From the NCBI GenBank assembly GCA_036345935.2, contig JADWOT020000001.1:16112828-16176827 (forward strand): a stretch of DNA of 64,000 nucleotides, in the 5' to 3' direction. Shown piece after piece: positions 9,100 to 21,590 of this stretch. The position numbers and the translations under genes were made by a program. The stretch is from Taenia hydatigena. Taxonomy: Eukaryota; Platyhelminthes; Cestoda; Cyclophyllidea; Taeniidae. How positions within the stretch are numbered: the first letter of the stretch is position 1; each line of letters begins with the position of its first letter. Below the pieces are notes generated by a model, which worked only from the letters and a program-made list of their open reading frames with translations, made no database searches and was not told the DNA's origin.

Positions 9100-12000
9100 T
9101 TTATGTTTGCTCATCTTCCATGAATTTTTTTACTTCCTCATTTTAAATTCCTCATTTTGCATAAGCACGTGTAGCCTTGACTCTGATAGTACTGAAAAAG
9201 TGGTTGCCACCCCATTTTTGCATCTATACGAATCCAACGACCCTCATCAAAACCAAGCATTCGCTCACGCCAAGCTAATCACTAAGTGTATCTTGATCAG
9301 AGCAGGCTGATCTATCGCGCAGCAAGTTGACACGAATCTGTCCATGCTAACATGACCAAAGATGTATTTTTCGTGAAACAAAATAAGTGATAAAAGTCCG
9401 ATGTATTGAAAGGATGTTCTTAGGGAGGCGTGAGCTAGAATGTCATAATTTTGACGAATGATTTACCTCTAGATATCAGCAAAAACACCAGTCCGCTTAT
9501 AGTTATTTCAAATTCGAGTCATGTGACCAATTCTAGCCAGGGTTGTCTCGAGTCAGGGCGAGACGACCACCACTTGCAGTTTGGGAAGAGAACGAGACAG
9601 AAAGTGCATGAGATCGCGCGATCTCTTGCGACAATACGATGTGCTTTCGAGTGGTTGACTAGCTGCGCCTGTTTTCGAAGAGAAGGCGCTTTCTTGAACA
9701 CCTTCGAACTGTTGCAGAAATATCTATCGCGCAATTGAATGACCTCCAAAAAAGGAGGCCATTGCACAATGTGGCGTCCATTATCCGCCTCGATTGTTGA
9801 AACTCCGAGGTCAACTGACTTGACGGGGTAAAAGTTGATGCGAGAGATTGTTTGCTGGCATGGGCAAATATCGACGTGCGGTTAGAAAGTTACAAGCTAT
9901 TGTCACTGTGAGGATGACTAAGTTGGTGTTGTTACAAAGCTTGAAGCTTATAACTTATGTACATCGACGGCTCAAAGTTGAGTTCTACCAATGGTATGAT
10001 AGATAGGTACCAGAGATGGTTCACCGACTTAGTGGGATGGCGATGTGGGTTATTACATCATACGGCTGGACGGACATTAGAGGTCAAAGTGTTATGGTGA
10101 GGCACAATGCCACCTACGTTGATGGGATGAGCTAGTAAATAGATCAGGAGGATGCTCACAAGGGGTTGCCCTTGAAACCATTCAAAAGAAGGCGAACAGG
10201 CAGGATCTGAATGGCCAAATGACTGTTGACGGATATTTATGAACTGCTGCATGCTGTCTGATATAAAGCCGACCTTATACGGATATGGGATCCATCTACT
10301 TCCGATTTTATTTAGTTAATTTCAAGATTTGTGCGCGCAAAGCAGGCTACAGACAAATTTTAATGTAATCTAATGGAGGTTACTCCTACGACCGATCTAG
10401 AGGTACGCCCATAATAATCATGTTGCCATTTTCTTACTATAGCGAAGAGTGAAAATGATCCGTGTCAAGTGAGTCCAATGTGATGGAAGGCAGTGGGTAG
10501 ATAGCGACATAGATGAGTTGATTAGGCGTCAGCTAGGATTTCTTGTAGTTAACCACAAAGTACTACAGTTCGATTGCCATGAAGATTCTCACGAGTGTCC
10601 ACTGACTTTGCTTATCTTCATCAAAACCAATGTAGACACGGCGGAGCAGAAGCATTCTCCCAAAGCCCCCAAGCATAACACAATTCGGAAGCTATTCGTT
10701 GGTCAGACAGTGACTAAGTGTAGGATGGATATCATACCATTTTCTTACTTGCTTATCATGCATACCACCCAAATAACATTATTCTGTGTAGTCACAAGAC
10801 TTGTGATCACTGATTCAACTTCTCGCAATCCAAGACTTTGCAAGCAGGATTTCGCTGTCATTACTCAGGTAGCAAGTCAACTTGTCGTGCCCCACGAACT
10901 ATACTTTTTGTAGTGAGAGTGTAGCATGATACACGAAAGAGGTGGGGCTTCGTGGTGAAAATGCACACACGTGCGGCGTCTGCAAGAAGCCACGGTCAGC
11001 CGCATCACTACTTCCATACTATAATCGAAAACGTTTCAGTCACTCTGCACTTAATGCAGCACAATGTCAAAGGCCTCCTCTGCCCTAATATCCGCTCCTT
11101 TTAATGCACAAATTCTTACGCGTTACTCCACGGAGCATGGAAAAAGTTAGGTAATAGAAGGGAGGAGAAATAATGCGTTTACTGAAGAGTGCAGAACTAA
11201 AGATTGTAAGGACAACTTGAAGGTGGCAGGTTGGATGCATTAACTACTCCGACAAGGTCATCAAGGCTTCTTTGGACAGGCAAATATTTAGCACATTTTC
11301 CATGTCATTTGTCGCTACACTTTTGCACAGAACACGGTAAATCTAGCACACCTAACGTCTGTCGCACTTCATCCACACTGCCGTGGACGCCCCATGTGTA
11401 CAGCTGCTGACTATTCTTCAGTAACTGACTTGCAACGACGCACACTCAAGTGGATGAAGGCAGCACTTTGAACCATCACCTCGACCTGTTTGCATCAGTA
11501 ACCTACTGATCACTGATGGCTTACAAACGGTATAAAACTTCTTACTTTATTAATTATTCTCTGAGCCACGTCTTTACTAAGGCTTATTTTTCTGCAAGGT
11601 CAGAGTACACGCCCAGGCATGCAAATGCTTCCCCCTGATCATTGCACGACCCTGTCAACGAGGACTGCAATCGAGAAATGGAGAAAGTCGAATCTACACA
11701 TGTAACAACTCATTGTGGAGACACTTGATCGTGGCGACATAAGTAAAAGCAAAACGAGCAATTCAATGAGCACTCACAAGTGTAATGGGAGACCTCGCGT
11801 GGATGTGTCTGTGACTAGACAGAGGTATGAAAGCTGTGAGCAGTAGTGCTTGTATTCTCTACTCCACCTAGTGTTGAATAAAATGGGCTTTTTTGTTGTG
11901 CAAATTAACACCTGATCCTACACTATCTGCACACTTCTCCTCGCTATTCTTAAATGAGCCAAAATACACGGTCATGTGGGTTGGATCGAGATAATTACCT

Positions 12001-14980
12001 ATGCGAGCCAACCTTTTATTTGTTGACATCTTTAGCGCAAATAGCCTATTTAATTCTGTTATGCGCATAGTAACATATTTTGGTCATGGTGGAGGTGGTA
12101 TCGCTGGTAGAGCTGTCGTTTGTTTAGGACTAAGCAACACCCTTCGTGAGAGGAATTCCGAATTTTACTGGGTAGATACTGTAAAAGACAAATCCTCGCA
12201 CTAGACTCTACGTAATCTTATCATGAGGAACATTCTAAGACAACTGTTGATGTACTCAATTCAGATGTCATTGTGTGGCTGGAGGATACCTCGACCTGTG
12301 TGGTAAGATGAAGGGTGCAGAGTAGCATAAGCAACACCACCACCTCGCCATGCCAGCATGTCATCAAAGCTGGCCAAATAACAGGTCGTAGACAATGAAG
12401 TCAGCTTGTCTGAGCACATACGGCATTTGCTCATTTGTTTGAGTTATCCTCAAATTGGCAAAAACTATGATGCCTACGTAACACACTGACCGTCCCGAAT
12501 GTCAGCACATTGACCTGCTGCTTTTGTCTCCGTTTCTGTCAAGTCAGTTAACCGATAAGCTTTCGCATTCGTACTACCCTTCCTCTCCACAGTTTACTTT
12601 CCTGTGCCATCTGCCCTTCCTTTGCATTCCCTTGGAGCTGCTACACTTGAGTGACTTTCTGTACTGCCAGTTGTGCAATATTTTGCACCACCTAAAATGA
12701 ATTATGAGGGACTTCAAAAGCCATCTTTTATGTCTAACAATTGGCTTTCATTCATTTGCACCTTATTACACTGCAAGGAATGCAGTACCTGCTTGAAACA
12801 CTTTGGTGATGGCAAATTTTGACATTATTAAGTGTGAGGAGGAATATCTGCCTTTCATCCGTTACTGTTGTGTTTGCTCATTTCCAAGGTTGTTTTCCAG
12901 GTTGTGAATTGTTGTTGTACTTTTCCTATGACTCTTCACCTTTCTTTTGTTAGCAAAGCTTAATGAATTATGGAAAGGTGTGGTGATTGAACACAATTTC
13001 TTCTCCCGAACGGCAAAACTGTGGTTTTAGACGTCCAACAGTGGTGTGAGGTCCTCATATTTTGCACAATGGACAAAATTCCTATTGGTCACTGAGGCCT
13101 TTAAAGCTGACCGCAAATTGTAACACACTAGCAATAAAGTAAATACCTTTTTGATTTCCCGAACTCATTTTTGGATGAAGTACAGCACTTCGTTGTTGAT
13201 GTATCGCTGTGCAAGTGCGTAGTCATTTTAACAGGTTTGCCTGCTTTCCAAACAATAAACACACCTACCCACTTACCTATACACACATACAGTGCACACG
13301 TACACTGCCTGTATGCACACTTATATTCGCAGAAATGTACGTCCATAAATTCAGTTTTTCTACTATCCCTTTGCATCCCTTGAGCATGTAGTCCCATATG
13401 ACCACACAAGCGCATTTACCTACAGCTTATTATTTTATTTTTTGTAAAGGAAAATTACTTGTATTCGCCGTAAATCAAATATTAATTTTAGTAACTAAAA
13501 AGTCCTAGTCACTAAGTTGATTTCAGTGCAATTCACTGCTAAACCAGTTTTGTAAATGCGACGCATTGATTTCATTGCATAATACGCCACACAAACTAGA
13601 AGTCGTTTTATTGGAATGAAAATAATATATCGCTCATACAAACATACTAAAACCTCCGGTTTGACCTTCTGGCTTACACAGCGCGCTTTATTAATACCAT
13701 ATCAGCGCATGGTGTGCTCGTGGTGGCATGTTTTGCTCTGTTTTTGTTGTGCTTCATTGTTTATTTCATCGAAAACAAGTTGTCCTGCTTTTTTGGCATA
13801 TGATAATAGTGTTTAATTCATCACTTTCAGGTGGCTGATTTAGATGAAAGCGGACTTTATTTGCCGTCACTTTGTTTCCCTGGTCTTCATTTGTTATACT
13901 TTTATGGTCGCCTTCTGTCAGTAGGCCATTTTTGGGTGGTAATTTATGCATAGATGTCCTGGGATTATTGTGAATTAAGTGTCTTGTCCACAAAGTTTGT
14001 GAATTCTTGCTTTGCTGATGCCAGCCTTTTTAAGACTCTATTCATCCTTTTCATGATGCACCGTTGGCACCGTCTTAAACCCTCCACTTTCTCTTCTTGC
14101 CATGGTACTCTAAATCTAGGCGTTTCATATTAGTTTAGTTGATGAATCTTACGAGGTCTTGTCGATGTATTGTTCCATATTTTGTGCCGATCTTCTGTTT
14201 TCTGTATTTCTATGTACATCCCCATCATAAGAAAATGTCACCACAGATCAGAATTTAGTTCTTTGCGAGGCAGCTTGTAATTCGTCAGTGTAAGTACTTC
14301 GTTACCCATCTCAATCGTATTTGCCTTAAACTCTGTCTACGTGCAATGTGAAGGGCTAATATCGGCACCAAGTAATTAATAGAAGCACTACAGAATTGAT
14401 GATGCGATGTGAAAATGCGAGATTTGTTGGACTAGTGGCGTGTATTTCCAAGCGTAACAAAGCATTGGGCGATTTCACGTTAAATGCAACTCATACTCGA
14501 GCACGTCTGCAGGTTAGAAGTTGTGTTTGCGTACTTTTATCCAGATTTATCCGCCCTTATCAGCAGCAATCTAGTTACTGCTCGTGTTTTCTTAGAGGTG
14601 ATATGAAGGTGTCTTTGTGACGTCGTCACTCACGAAACATCACGACTGTATTGCTGCCAAGTTCTTATTGTGCTGTTGTTGTCACATCTTAATTGCATCA
14701 TCACTCCCTTTAATGCAGTAAACGTTTGACATGGTGTTTGTCGCTGAAATTATGGCTTTTCTTTTATCATTTGCGATCCACTTGCCATTTTTAACTCTCT
14801 TGGTTATTTTCATTAGTAGGTCCATGTCGATTTTAAACCTAGTTTCGCTGCGGTATTCCGTACCATCTTATTATTCAAAAACGAAAATCCTCATTTTATC
14901 CAAATTCTCAGTATTTTATAAGTTAGTACACGCATTAAGCATTTCCTCTCGAATCTTGTACACAAAAATTCCGATCTCGT
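9100..14980. other. Long stretch with no recognised gene
   Basis: I see no domain or repeat family I can name. The longest frames are 9,451-9,738 (+, 95 codons, a slightly GC-richer patch, KRTRQKVHEIARSLATIRC in its middle) and 10,518-10,913 (+, 131 codons). Both lack flanking splice logic or recognisable motifs and are probably chance. The part from 12,500 to 14,700 is AT-rich with poly-T runs. Confidence 0.5.
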
Positions 14981-14999
14981 TTCCCTTTGTTAGTTTTAG
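14980..14999 (+). promoter_or_regulatory. Splice acceptor just upstream of the spermidine synthase start
   Basis: A pyrimidine-rich tract (TTTCCCTTTGTTAGTTTTAG) ends in AG nine bases before the first ATG. In flatworms such a site may receive a trans-spliced leader; it could equally be the acceptor of an upstream cis-spliced 5' UTR exon. The sequence alone does not decide. Confidence 0.4.
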
Positions 15000-15008
15000 C
15001 GTTGTACC

Positions 15009-18000
15009 ATGAATTCCATAATGAAAGGGTGGTTTTCTGAAGTGTCCCCTGGTTTCCCCGGTCAGGCCTTCGGCCTTGAGGTCAATGAGGTATTATTCGA
15101 TGGCAAATCCGAGTTTCAGGATGTACTCATCTTCGAAAGGTTCATTTTCCATTTCACTTATTGCTGCTTAATTTTAATAAGTGGGACTAATTATCACAAC
15201 TTTATTTTCAGTTCGACATACGGACGCGTCCTGGTACTTGATGGACGTACCCAGCTGACCGAAAGGGATGAGGCTTTCTACCAGGAGATTATTGCCCACA
15301 TCCCTCTGAGCGTGCATCCTAACTCGCGCCGCGTTCTAATCATCGGTGGTGGTGACGGTGGTGTCGCAAGGGAGGTCGTTCGGCATCAGTGTGTGCAACA
15401 CGTTGACCTCGTAGAGCTCGATAGTATGGTGCTCGACCCGTCTCGCAAGTATCTTCCCTTTACTGCATCGGGCCTGGACCACCCCAAGGTCTCCGTTCAT
15501 GTTGCTGATGGCTTCGCTTTTCTGAAGGAGCATGTGACCAAGGAGGAGAAGTATGATGTCATTATCACAGACTCCACCGATCCCGGTGGTAAGGAGTTGT
15601 CTTCACTTATTTGTCACCATGTATTACCAATGTTAGAGCTCCCTTTAACCTTTGTGTCCACCTACTGATTGAGTTGACTGCTTTTGATGAGGCTCCTACT
15701 AACCTTGAAGTCATATCTCTCACCAGATTAATAAACTAGTAGTTTTTCGGCATTCATTCGCTGGTACTACTTCAGGAGTGCATTCGCATGACAGTCATCA
15801 ATGTTTATTCGCTTCTCATTCAATATTTTAATATAAAAACCCATACTTTGTTAATTTGACGCCTGTGTAATGCCTCCCAAACCGCTACCGTACGATGTCC
15901 TGTAGTGTTAATGGGGCATCACTCACGCCAACTAGACTTTTTTCGTGGATTTAGCAGATATAATCATCGAAACCACTTTCTCTGTATAAGGAGGAGGTAA
16001 TATCAGTATAATTCTGACACTATTTAATTTTAAACTCGATGTGGAATGGGATGTCTGCAGTTTTGGAATTGCCGCATTTCAATCTGCCTTTGCATCGCAT
16101 AGCAGATTTGTCATTTTTTACTGTGCGTGAAAATGATGGCAAGCTTTAGTTCAAGCTTTGACACTCAATGCTCCGCACATGTTGTGTTCCAGAAACGCTA
16201 AGGGCGTCAGATTATAGCTTCATATGCGCTTGCTCTGCAGTCTGAAGACCACTAACCTGGACATGACCCCATTGTCATGGTTGCGTGGTCACCGTGCGGC
16301 ATCCAGCATTGACTCCCAAGTCGTTCCGACAGGCATTACCACGGCCCTCAGACACTCTGGGAGTGACATCAAGTCACGTTTACACTTTGGGCGATGGGAC
16401 CACAAATGCGCCAAAACAGTGGTAGCAACGGGTCCTGGATTGTGCATGTCTCTTAAATACAATTTTCCCACCTGTGTTTGCTGAGTGGAGCGTTAGTGCA
16501 ATGTGGTCTTGGCATTGTGACTCCCCTCTACTATTCGCCTCGTTTTTATTTATGGGGCCTAATGCAGAAGGTTTTTTGATATCTCAACCATCTTCTCTTC
16601 CCTCTCAAATGCAAACTTTGCATCCTTCGAAGGTAAGTGTTTACCTTAGAATTCGTGTAGTGATCCAACTGCCACGGTGTTTAGAAACTAGGAAGAAGTT
16701 GTGCTTGTCAACCAGTGTTGTAAATTTATGCAACAGAGATGTATAAATAGCACTTATCTACAGTGACCTAGAAAGGCCGAAAGACTGGAAATGCTGACGG
16801 TAAACTGGGCGAGGAGGTAAAGCGAAGTAGGCTGGTTGTTGGTGTGACGTGCTATTGCACAAAGTCTGTCAAGCGATCTCACACGTCACAGTCCCATGAT
16901 TCACTTGATTACTGGTAAAGTGAAACATCTTGGACTGGAGAAAACACAACGAAAATAGGCGTTACCGTGAAACGTTTGAGTTGATCAACTGGACTCAGAG
17001 ATCCTGGTGCAGACTGTGTTATCAGGCAAACTTACCGATCCCTCTTGTTTTCTAACAGGTCCTTCCACTCCACTCTTTAACAAGGAATACTTCCAACTGC
17101 TGAGTCAAGCGCTTACGGATGATGGAATCATTTGTAATCAGGGTGAGTTTTTGACCGCCTCCACTTATCATGTTGGGAAATGGAAATACATAGATCTTTC
17201 TCCGTCGTCAGTTTAAAATTGTTTTTGGTTTTGAACTGGACTAGTTTGGAATTGATTGCTGGTTTTTTACAATTCAAAACAGATTTTCTGATTTGAGACA
17301 AAAAGAGTGGACAGGGGCGTCTTTTGTTTTCAGCGGATGACCAAAGGCATTCACTTTGATTGATCTACATCTGGAGCTTTCTATTCGACCATACGCTGTT
17401 GCTGGTCATTTAAATGGCATGAAATGAAGCATGCGTCCCGCTTCTTCATAGTCCCTCCTAAATTTGGAGAAATGCAGCTAAGATTTCTTTGAGTGCTTGA
17501 AAATGAGGCTAAAATTGCTTATATTCACGTATTTTGTCAACGATTTGAGGGAGTTAGGTGTATTTTCCTCCCCGATAATCCATTTGCCTAAGATTCGCCT
17601 ACGGACCTGTTTTCTTTTCGAGCAATGTGTTCACTGCAGCAGTCTAGACATCGCTAGTTAATATGACGAGCGATAATGATGCGGGGCCAAGTTTCCTGTC
17701 AAACCTAACGTAAAATCCAATCCCACGAATGTCTACCTGTACCTACGGAAGATTTTAGGCCCGACATATTACGCTGATGGAACGTTCAGCCACTTGGTGG
17801 TAAGATGGTTGGATAGTATTACCGTTTCAAATCCAGTCGTTTGTAAATCTGGTTGTGTTCACGTTGGCTTTCAGCATGCAGCACAGCTATTCTTGTTAAC
17901 TTTCGGGCAATGCGTAAAACACCCAAACTTAGAGGCCTGTCTTGATGTTGCACAATGGAGGAATCCTTCTGCAATGCCGCTGAACACGGCATATTTGATC

Positions 18001-18831
18001 ATGGGGCGAGAATGTGCGAATATGCGGCGTTAGCTCATGCTCAGTGCCAGGATAGGCAGAGTGGAAAATTGTTCTGTTTGGAGGATGGTCGTGAGGTATT
18101 TGTTAGATGGTGGGGCACTTTTGCGTCCAAATGGAGCAAGGAGCTACATCTGGCAAACAAGGGAACTCGTATGTAAATTCAAAGGTCATCCTGCGCTGTT
18201 GTGTTATCTTTAAATAGATCCAAGCTAATTGCTGAGTCATTGTTTCGATGGCATATTTTAAGTCACATTCGGATTTGTTTTCCTTTATTTCTTTGGTCCT
18301 CTGAATCTCCGCACCGGAGAGTCTCTCTCATATAAACGTCCAGAGGGCGAACTGGGAGCTTTCGCATTCATGTCCGATCAGTATTTTGGTGTCAGAAACG
18401 TTGAAATCTCTGTTAGTTGTTTCAAAACTGTAGCTAGATCTCTTAAGTCTGTATCAGGAATTGCTATATGTGACTCGTACTTGCTTCACACAGGTGAAAG
18501 TCTGTTTCTGGATCTGTCCATTATTCAAAAAATGGTTGGCTTCTGCAGGGATGTATTCCCGAATGTGGCTTATGCCTACAGCATCATTCTATCCTACGCT
18601 TCTGGCCATCTTGGCTATGTTATCGCACGCGAAAAATGAGATAAGCGATTAGCGCACTATTGCCTGTTATCTGACTTGAGAGTGAACACGTTTAGGTGCA
18701 AATTTATCGCTGGTTTGTGAATGCAGAACATCAATCTTAGCGAAGCGTCTCGCGAGCCGCCGCCGGACTGCAAATTCTACACCAAGGCAGTGCATAAAGC
18801 TGCATTTGCATTGCCAAAGTGCTACGAGGAT
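15009..18831 (+). CDS. SRM: Spermidine synthase (putrescine aminopropyltransferase), five exons
   Basis: Cytosolic enzyme that transfers the aminopropyl group of decarboxylated S-adenosylmethionine to putrescine, giving spermidine and methylthioadenosine. Exons by splice sites and homology: 15,009-15,139; 15,212-15,588; 17,059-17,142; 18,494-18,636; 18,727-18,831, about 280 codons, against roughly 300 for the animal family. Motifs: GWFSEVSPGFPGQAFGLEV (N-terminal beta hairpin), TYGRVLVLDG, ERDEAFYQEIIAHIPL, the nucleotide loop VLIIGGGDGGVAREV, the cofactor Glu in VELD, ADGFAFL, the catalytic-Asp loop ITDSTDP, CNQGES, VAYAYSIILSYASG and the C-terminal FYTKAVHKAAFALPK. Start: the first ATG (15,009); 15,021 is an alternative. 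The last exon after 18,831 is uncertain: reading into the intron gives a stop after 16 more codons, and splicing near 18,953 is another option. The donor after exon 4 is broken (separate entry). Confidence 0.95.
15140..15211 (+). other. Intron 1 of spermidine synthase (72 bp, frame-preserving)
   Basis: GTTCAT...TTTTCAG boundaries. Splicing gives FESSTYG, matching the family's FRSKTYG. The intron is 72 bases and has no in-frame stop, so a retained copy would insert 24 mostly hydrophobic residues without breaking the frame. Confidence 0.9.
15589..17058 (+). other. Intron 2 of spermidine synthase
   Basis: 1,470 bases from GTAAGG to TTTTCTAACAG. It contains a GC-neutral 86-codon frame at 16,224-16,484 that I do not recognise and take as chance, and no repeat shared with the rest of the window. 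Confidence 0.85.
17143..18493 (+). other. Intron 3 of spermidine synthase
   Basis: 1,351 bases from GTGAGT to CTTCACACAG, joining codon G|GT of the CNQGES motif. No embedded gene recognised; short frames at 17,794-18,176 have no motif. Confidence 0.85.
18637..18726 (+). other. Expected intron 4 with a non-canonical donor
   Basis: Homology requires exon 4 to end after AREK (GAA AAA) at 18,636 and exon 5 to begin AACATCAAT at 18,727, both in phase 0. The acceptor TGTGAATGCAG is good, but the donor reads TGAGATAAG rather than GTGAGATAAG: it looks like a one-base loss of the leading G. Without splicing, translation ends at the TGA at 18,637-18,639 and loses the conserved C-terminal helix. Confidence 0.7.
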
Positions 18832-19395
18832 GTGAGTTTCTTCCTGCTATTACTAGATATCATTTTGAGGAAGCAACTGTAGTTCAATAAGCACTTGAAC
18901 CTTGATGCACTGCTTACTATGCTTTTTATTTGTTTACGAATTTCGTTAAAGAGTCAATGGAGGGACTCGTTTGCATCCACCAGCCGATGAAGGTCGGCGA
19001 TCACATTTACACCTGTGCATCTACCAACCAACCAAACAATAATGATTAACCCGAATTCACTTGGCGCACATTTTCATTCACTCTTCACCTCTTCTCCAGT
19101 GCTAAATGATGCTAAAAATTTGGTCCCTCTCTTCTATCCCCCTCTGCCTACATGGAGACCATTATATCCCCCATTTTCGTCGAATCCTGCATGGCCACAC
19201 TAGCAATGCATTATTTTGGCGCTTTCTATTTCTTGCCAATATTACTTTTGCTTGCGCATTCTTCAGCCATGAGCATATTTTCGCTTGTCCCTTACCTTTT
19301 CCGAGAAGTCGGTAAGCATTTTGATACAACTCAATTCAACGCTCTCCATTCATTATTTCCTCACTCTCTACCCTTAGTGTCGTATTTTGGCGCTG
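18832..19395. other. 3' flank of spermidine synthase
   Basis: It may hold the last short coding exon or the 3' UTR. No clear polyadenylation site or gene is recognised, and the hydrophobic frames at 19,106-19,445 look like AT-rich chance reading. Confidence 0.35.
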
Positions 19396-19399
19396 CTCA

Positions 19400-19592
19400 A
19401 AACGGTCCGTGTGGGAATCGTACTAAAATCAATGCCTTCAAATAAGGCGTCTGCATCTATGTATGCGTGCTTGGAAGAGCTCAACGTCTTCTTTGCCACC
19501 TCACACGCCTTTCCCAGATGGCTGATGGCATTCTTGATAGTCGTCAAATCCTTGCCCTCGTGCTTTTGCTTGAATATCTCCACACAATGATA
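19400..19592 (-). pseudogene. HSP70 fragment (substrate-domain boundary)
   Basis: On the minus strand the frame reads EIFKQKHEGKDLTTIKNAIS, then ACEVAKKTLSSS and LFEGIDFSTIPTR, the end of the HSP70 ATPase domain (canonical FKRKH, ACERAKRTLSSS, LFEGIDFYTSITR). It is about 60 residues and ends abruptly. The residues are closer to canonical HSP70 than the same region of copies A and B (LFNGIDL), so it came from another member of the family. Sequence upstream on this strand (to about 19,790) has open frames but no recognisable HSP70. Confidence 0.85.
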
Positions 19593-19799
19593 AGATTAAC
19601 GTTGAAAAGACAATGCCATGCCTATCAGTGATTTTATAGGCCGTGGTGAGTCTCAACCTACGGTGTCGAGTGGTCATTCGCGTAAACTTTTGGCTGGGGC
19701 GTAAAAGACCTCGCCTCGAATATCTGATCAGTGCACAAAATGTTGTCACGGAAACACTTAAAAGACTAATCAACTCCAGGAACAATGAGCACAGCTCGA

Positions 19800-21590
19800 A
19801 ACACTTACAAATAAAAAAATTTTACTATCGCACATTTTGAGAAAGATTTTGCTTAAGGAAACGCATCAGCCACCGCTTGACTACTCCATAGTATATTCGT
19901 AGGACAAACGCTGGTCTATGTTAGGCAGCTCAAATACCCCAACACCTGTTCATATGCTCTGCCATCACAAAATGGTGAACTTTAGATTGCGCTCAAAAGA
20001 CTCGCACGAAAATAAGCCTTAGCAGTTATGTGGCAAACCAATGTCTAAGCAGTGAGGTCGATTTCTTATCATAAAGTATTTAATAGTTAGATTATTCTTT
20101 CTGTCTCTTCCACTACCACTAAAGTACTTTGGATTAGCTATGACATTCTGCTTTAGAATTGTTAAGGCGAACCGAAATTTAACCAAAACTATCGGTTAAT
20201 TTGCGTCTGCCTTTATGTGAGACTTGAAATAGTAACTGTCTCAAAAGAATTAGAAGATATGACGATTGTATCAAAATTATGGTATTGTGCGACTACGATG
20301 AAAGGTAACTGTTACGATACCTCAGTAGCGCGTTTCCTTACAAAGCCGCTTTTAATGTTAAAGCAACAATGTCTGAGGTCACACGTGGCATTGTATTTGG
20401 GAGATTGCCTGGCCTGAAAAGTTGCTTCAAAGCGTCTGTGACTTGCGCATCAATGAACCCAATGGGTGGTTTAGTTTTAAAAGAATTGTTAGCCGCTAAA
20501 ATTATTGTGTATCGCAGTCTTATAGTCCTACCTACTCATTTCCAGCAGTAAAGGTGCGAATGCTGCGGTCGGTGGTTGACGCACAAATGGGTATAAATAA
20601 GGGTAGCTATCAGCATTTTATACAATAAGCGCAAAAATCATCGCAGTAAAGCAATAATTACTCGGAAATCGGAATAAAAACGCACTGCGAATTAAAGTGT
20701 GTGGAGGTGTAATACTTAAGTTGTCTTCACCCCAACCATCCGAATATGAGTTCAGATTGGGGGAATCACCTGTCTAGTGAGACAGAAGAACAAGTTACGT
20801 TTCTGCCTTCCCTGTGGTTGCATTGTTCTGAATTATTGCACGAGCAATTACACTATTCTGTGTGTCCTTTGCCTTTAGCATTCACGCAGGTGGCATACAG
20901 GCTTTCTCGCTTTACCTATCCCATTACTTACTCCTATCCTTCAGGACACGGATTGAAACACTGATACCAGGCTGGTGGGTGTCATAGCACACCTAGGGCT
21001 GACTTGGACTTAACAATTAGATGAGATGTTCACCTTGCGACAGCAAGAAACAAGGGACAGAAGTGAGAGGGTAATACATGTTCTTAGAATTCCAAACTGA
21101 AAGCTACATCAGCATCCTCAATGAGGTAGTTAAGCATGGTGAGAGGCCCGTACACCCTGCTCTTATCTACAGCAACTGAAAGTGTCAGGCAGTCAAACAT
21201 CTTCATCATCTTTGATTCTCATGGTGCATTCAGAATATTTGAATTCGTGGTTCTACAAGAGTGGTAACACTTTTTGATTTTTCGTTCTCGCCTCTAGATT
21301 TTAAGGATGAAAACTTTGATGACAATTATGCATTTAGGAATACTTTTAACAAAAAAGCTGTATACACGATTGAATACATGGATTCGCAGTAAAGGCTTTC
21401 TGTGATTAGCAATCAATTAGTTGTCTGTGTCCAAACTGGAGGAAATTGAATGGATCTATGTCGACGATAAAAGCAGAAGTTGTCACCGTTACTGAGACAA
21501 GTCGAGTGAGTAATTTAATACTGATGAGGAGAAGCGTTGACGAATGAAACACTCGAACTCGCCTTTTCCACATACTGATGACGTGCCCAT
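19800..21590. other. Stretch without recognised genes
   Basis: AT-rich, with only short frames (for example 20,217-20,417 and 20,369-20,551). No similarity to HSP70, kinase or duplicon 2 was seen. Confidence 0.5.

Noticed and set aside
8880..9146. 88-codon frame at the kinase APE region as an intact small gene
   Set aside because: Its first 18 codons read through an intron-like insert and the catalytic loop upstream is destroyed; it is one exon of a relic.
10518..10913. 131-codon plus-strand frame
   Set aside because: No recognisable motif, no flanking splice sites or paralogue, and composition like the surrounding DNA; treated as chance.
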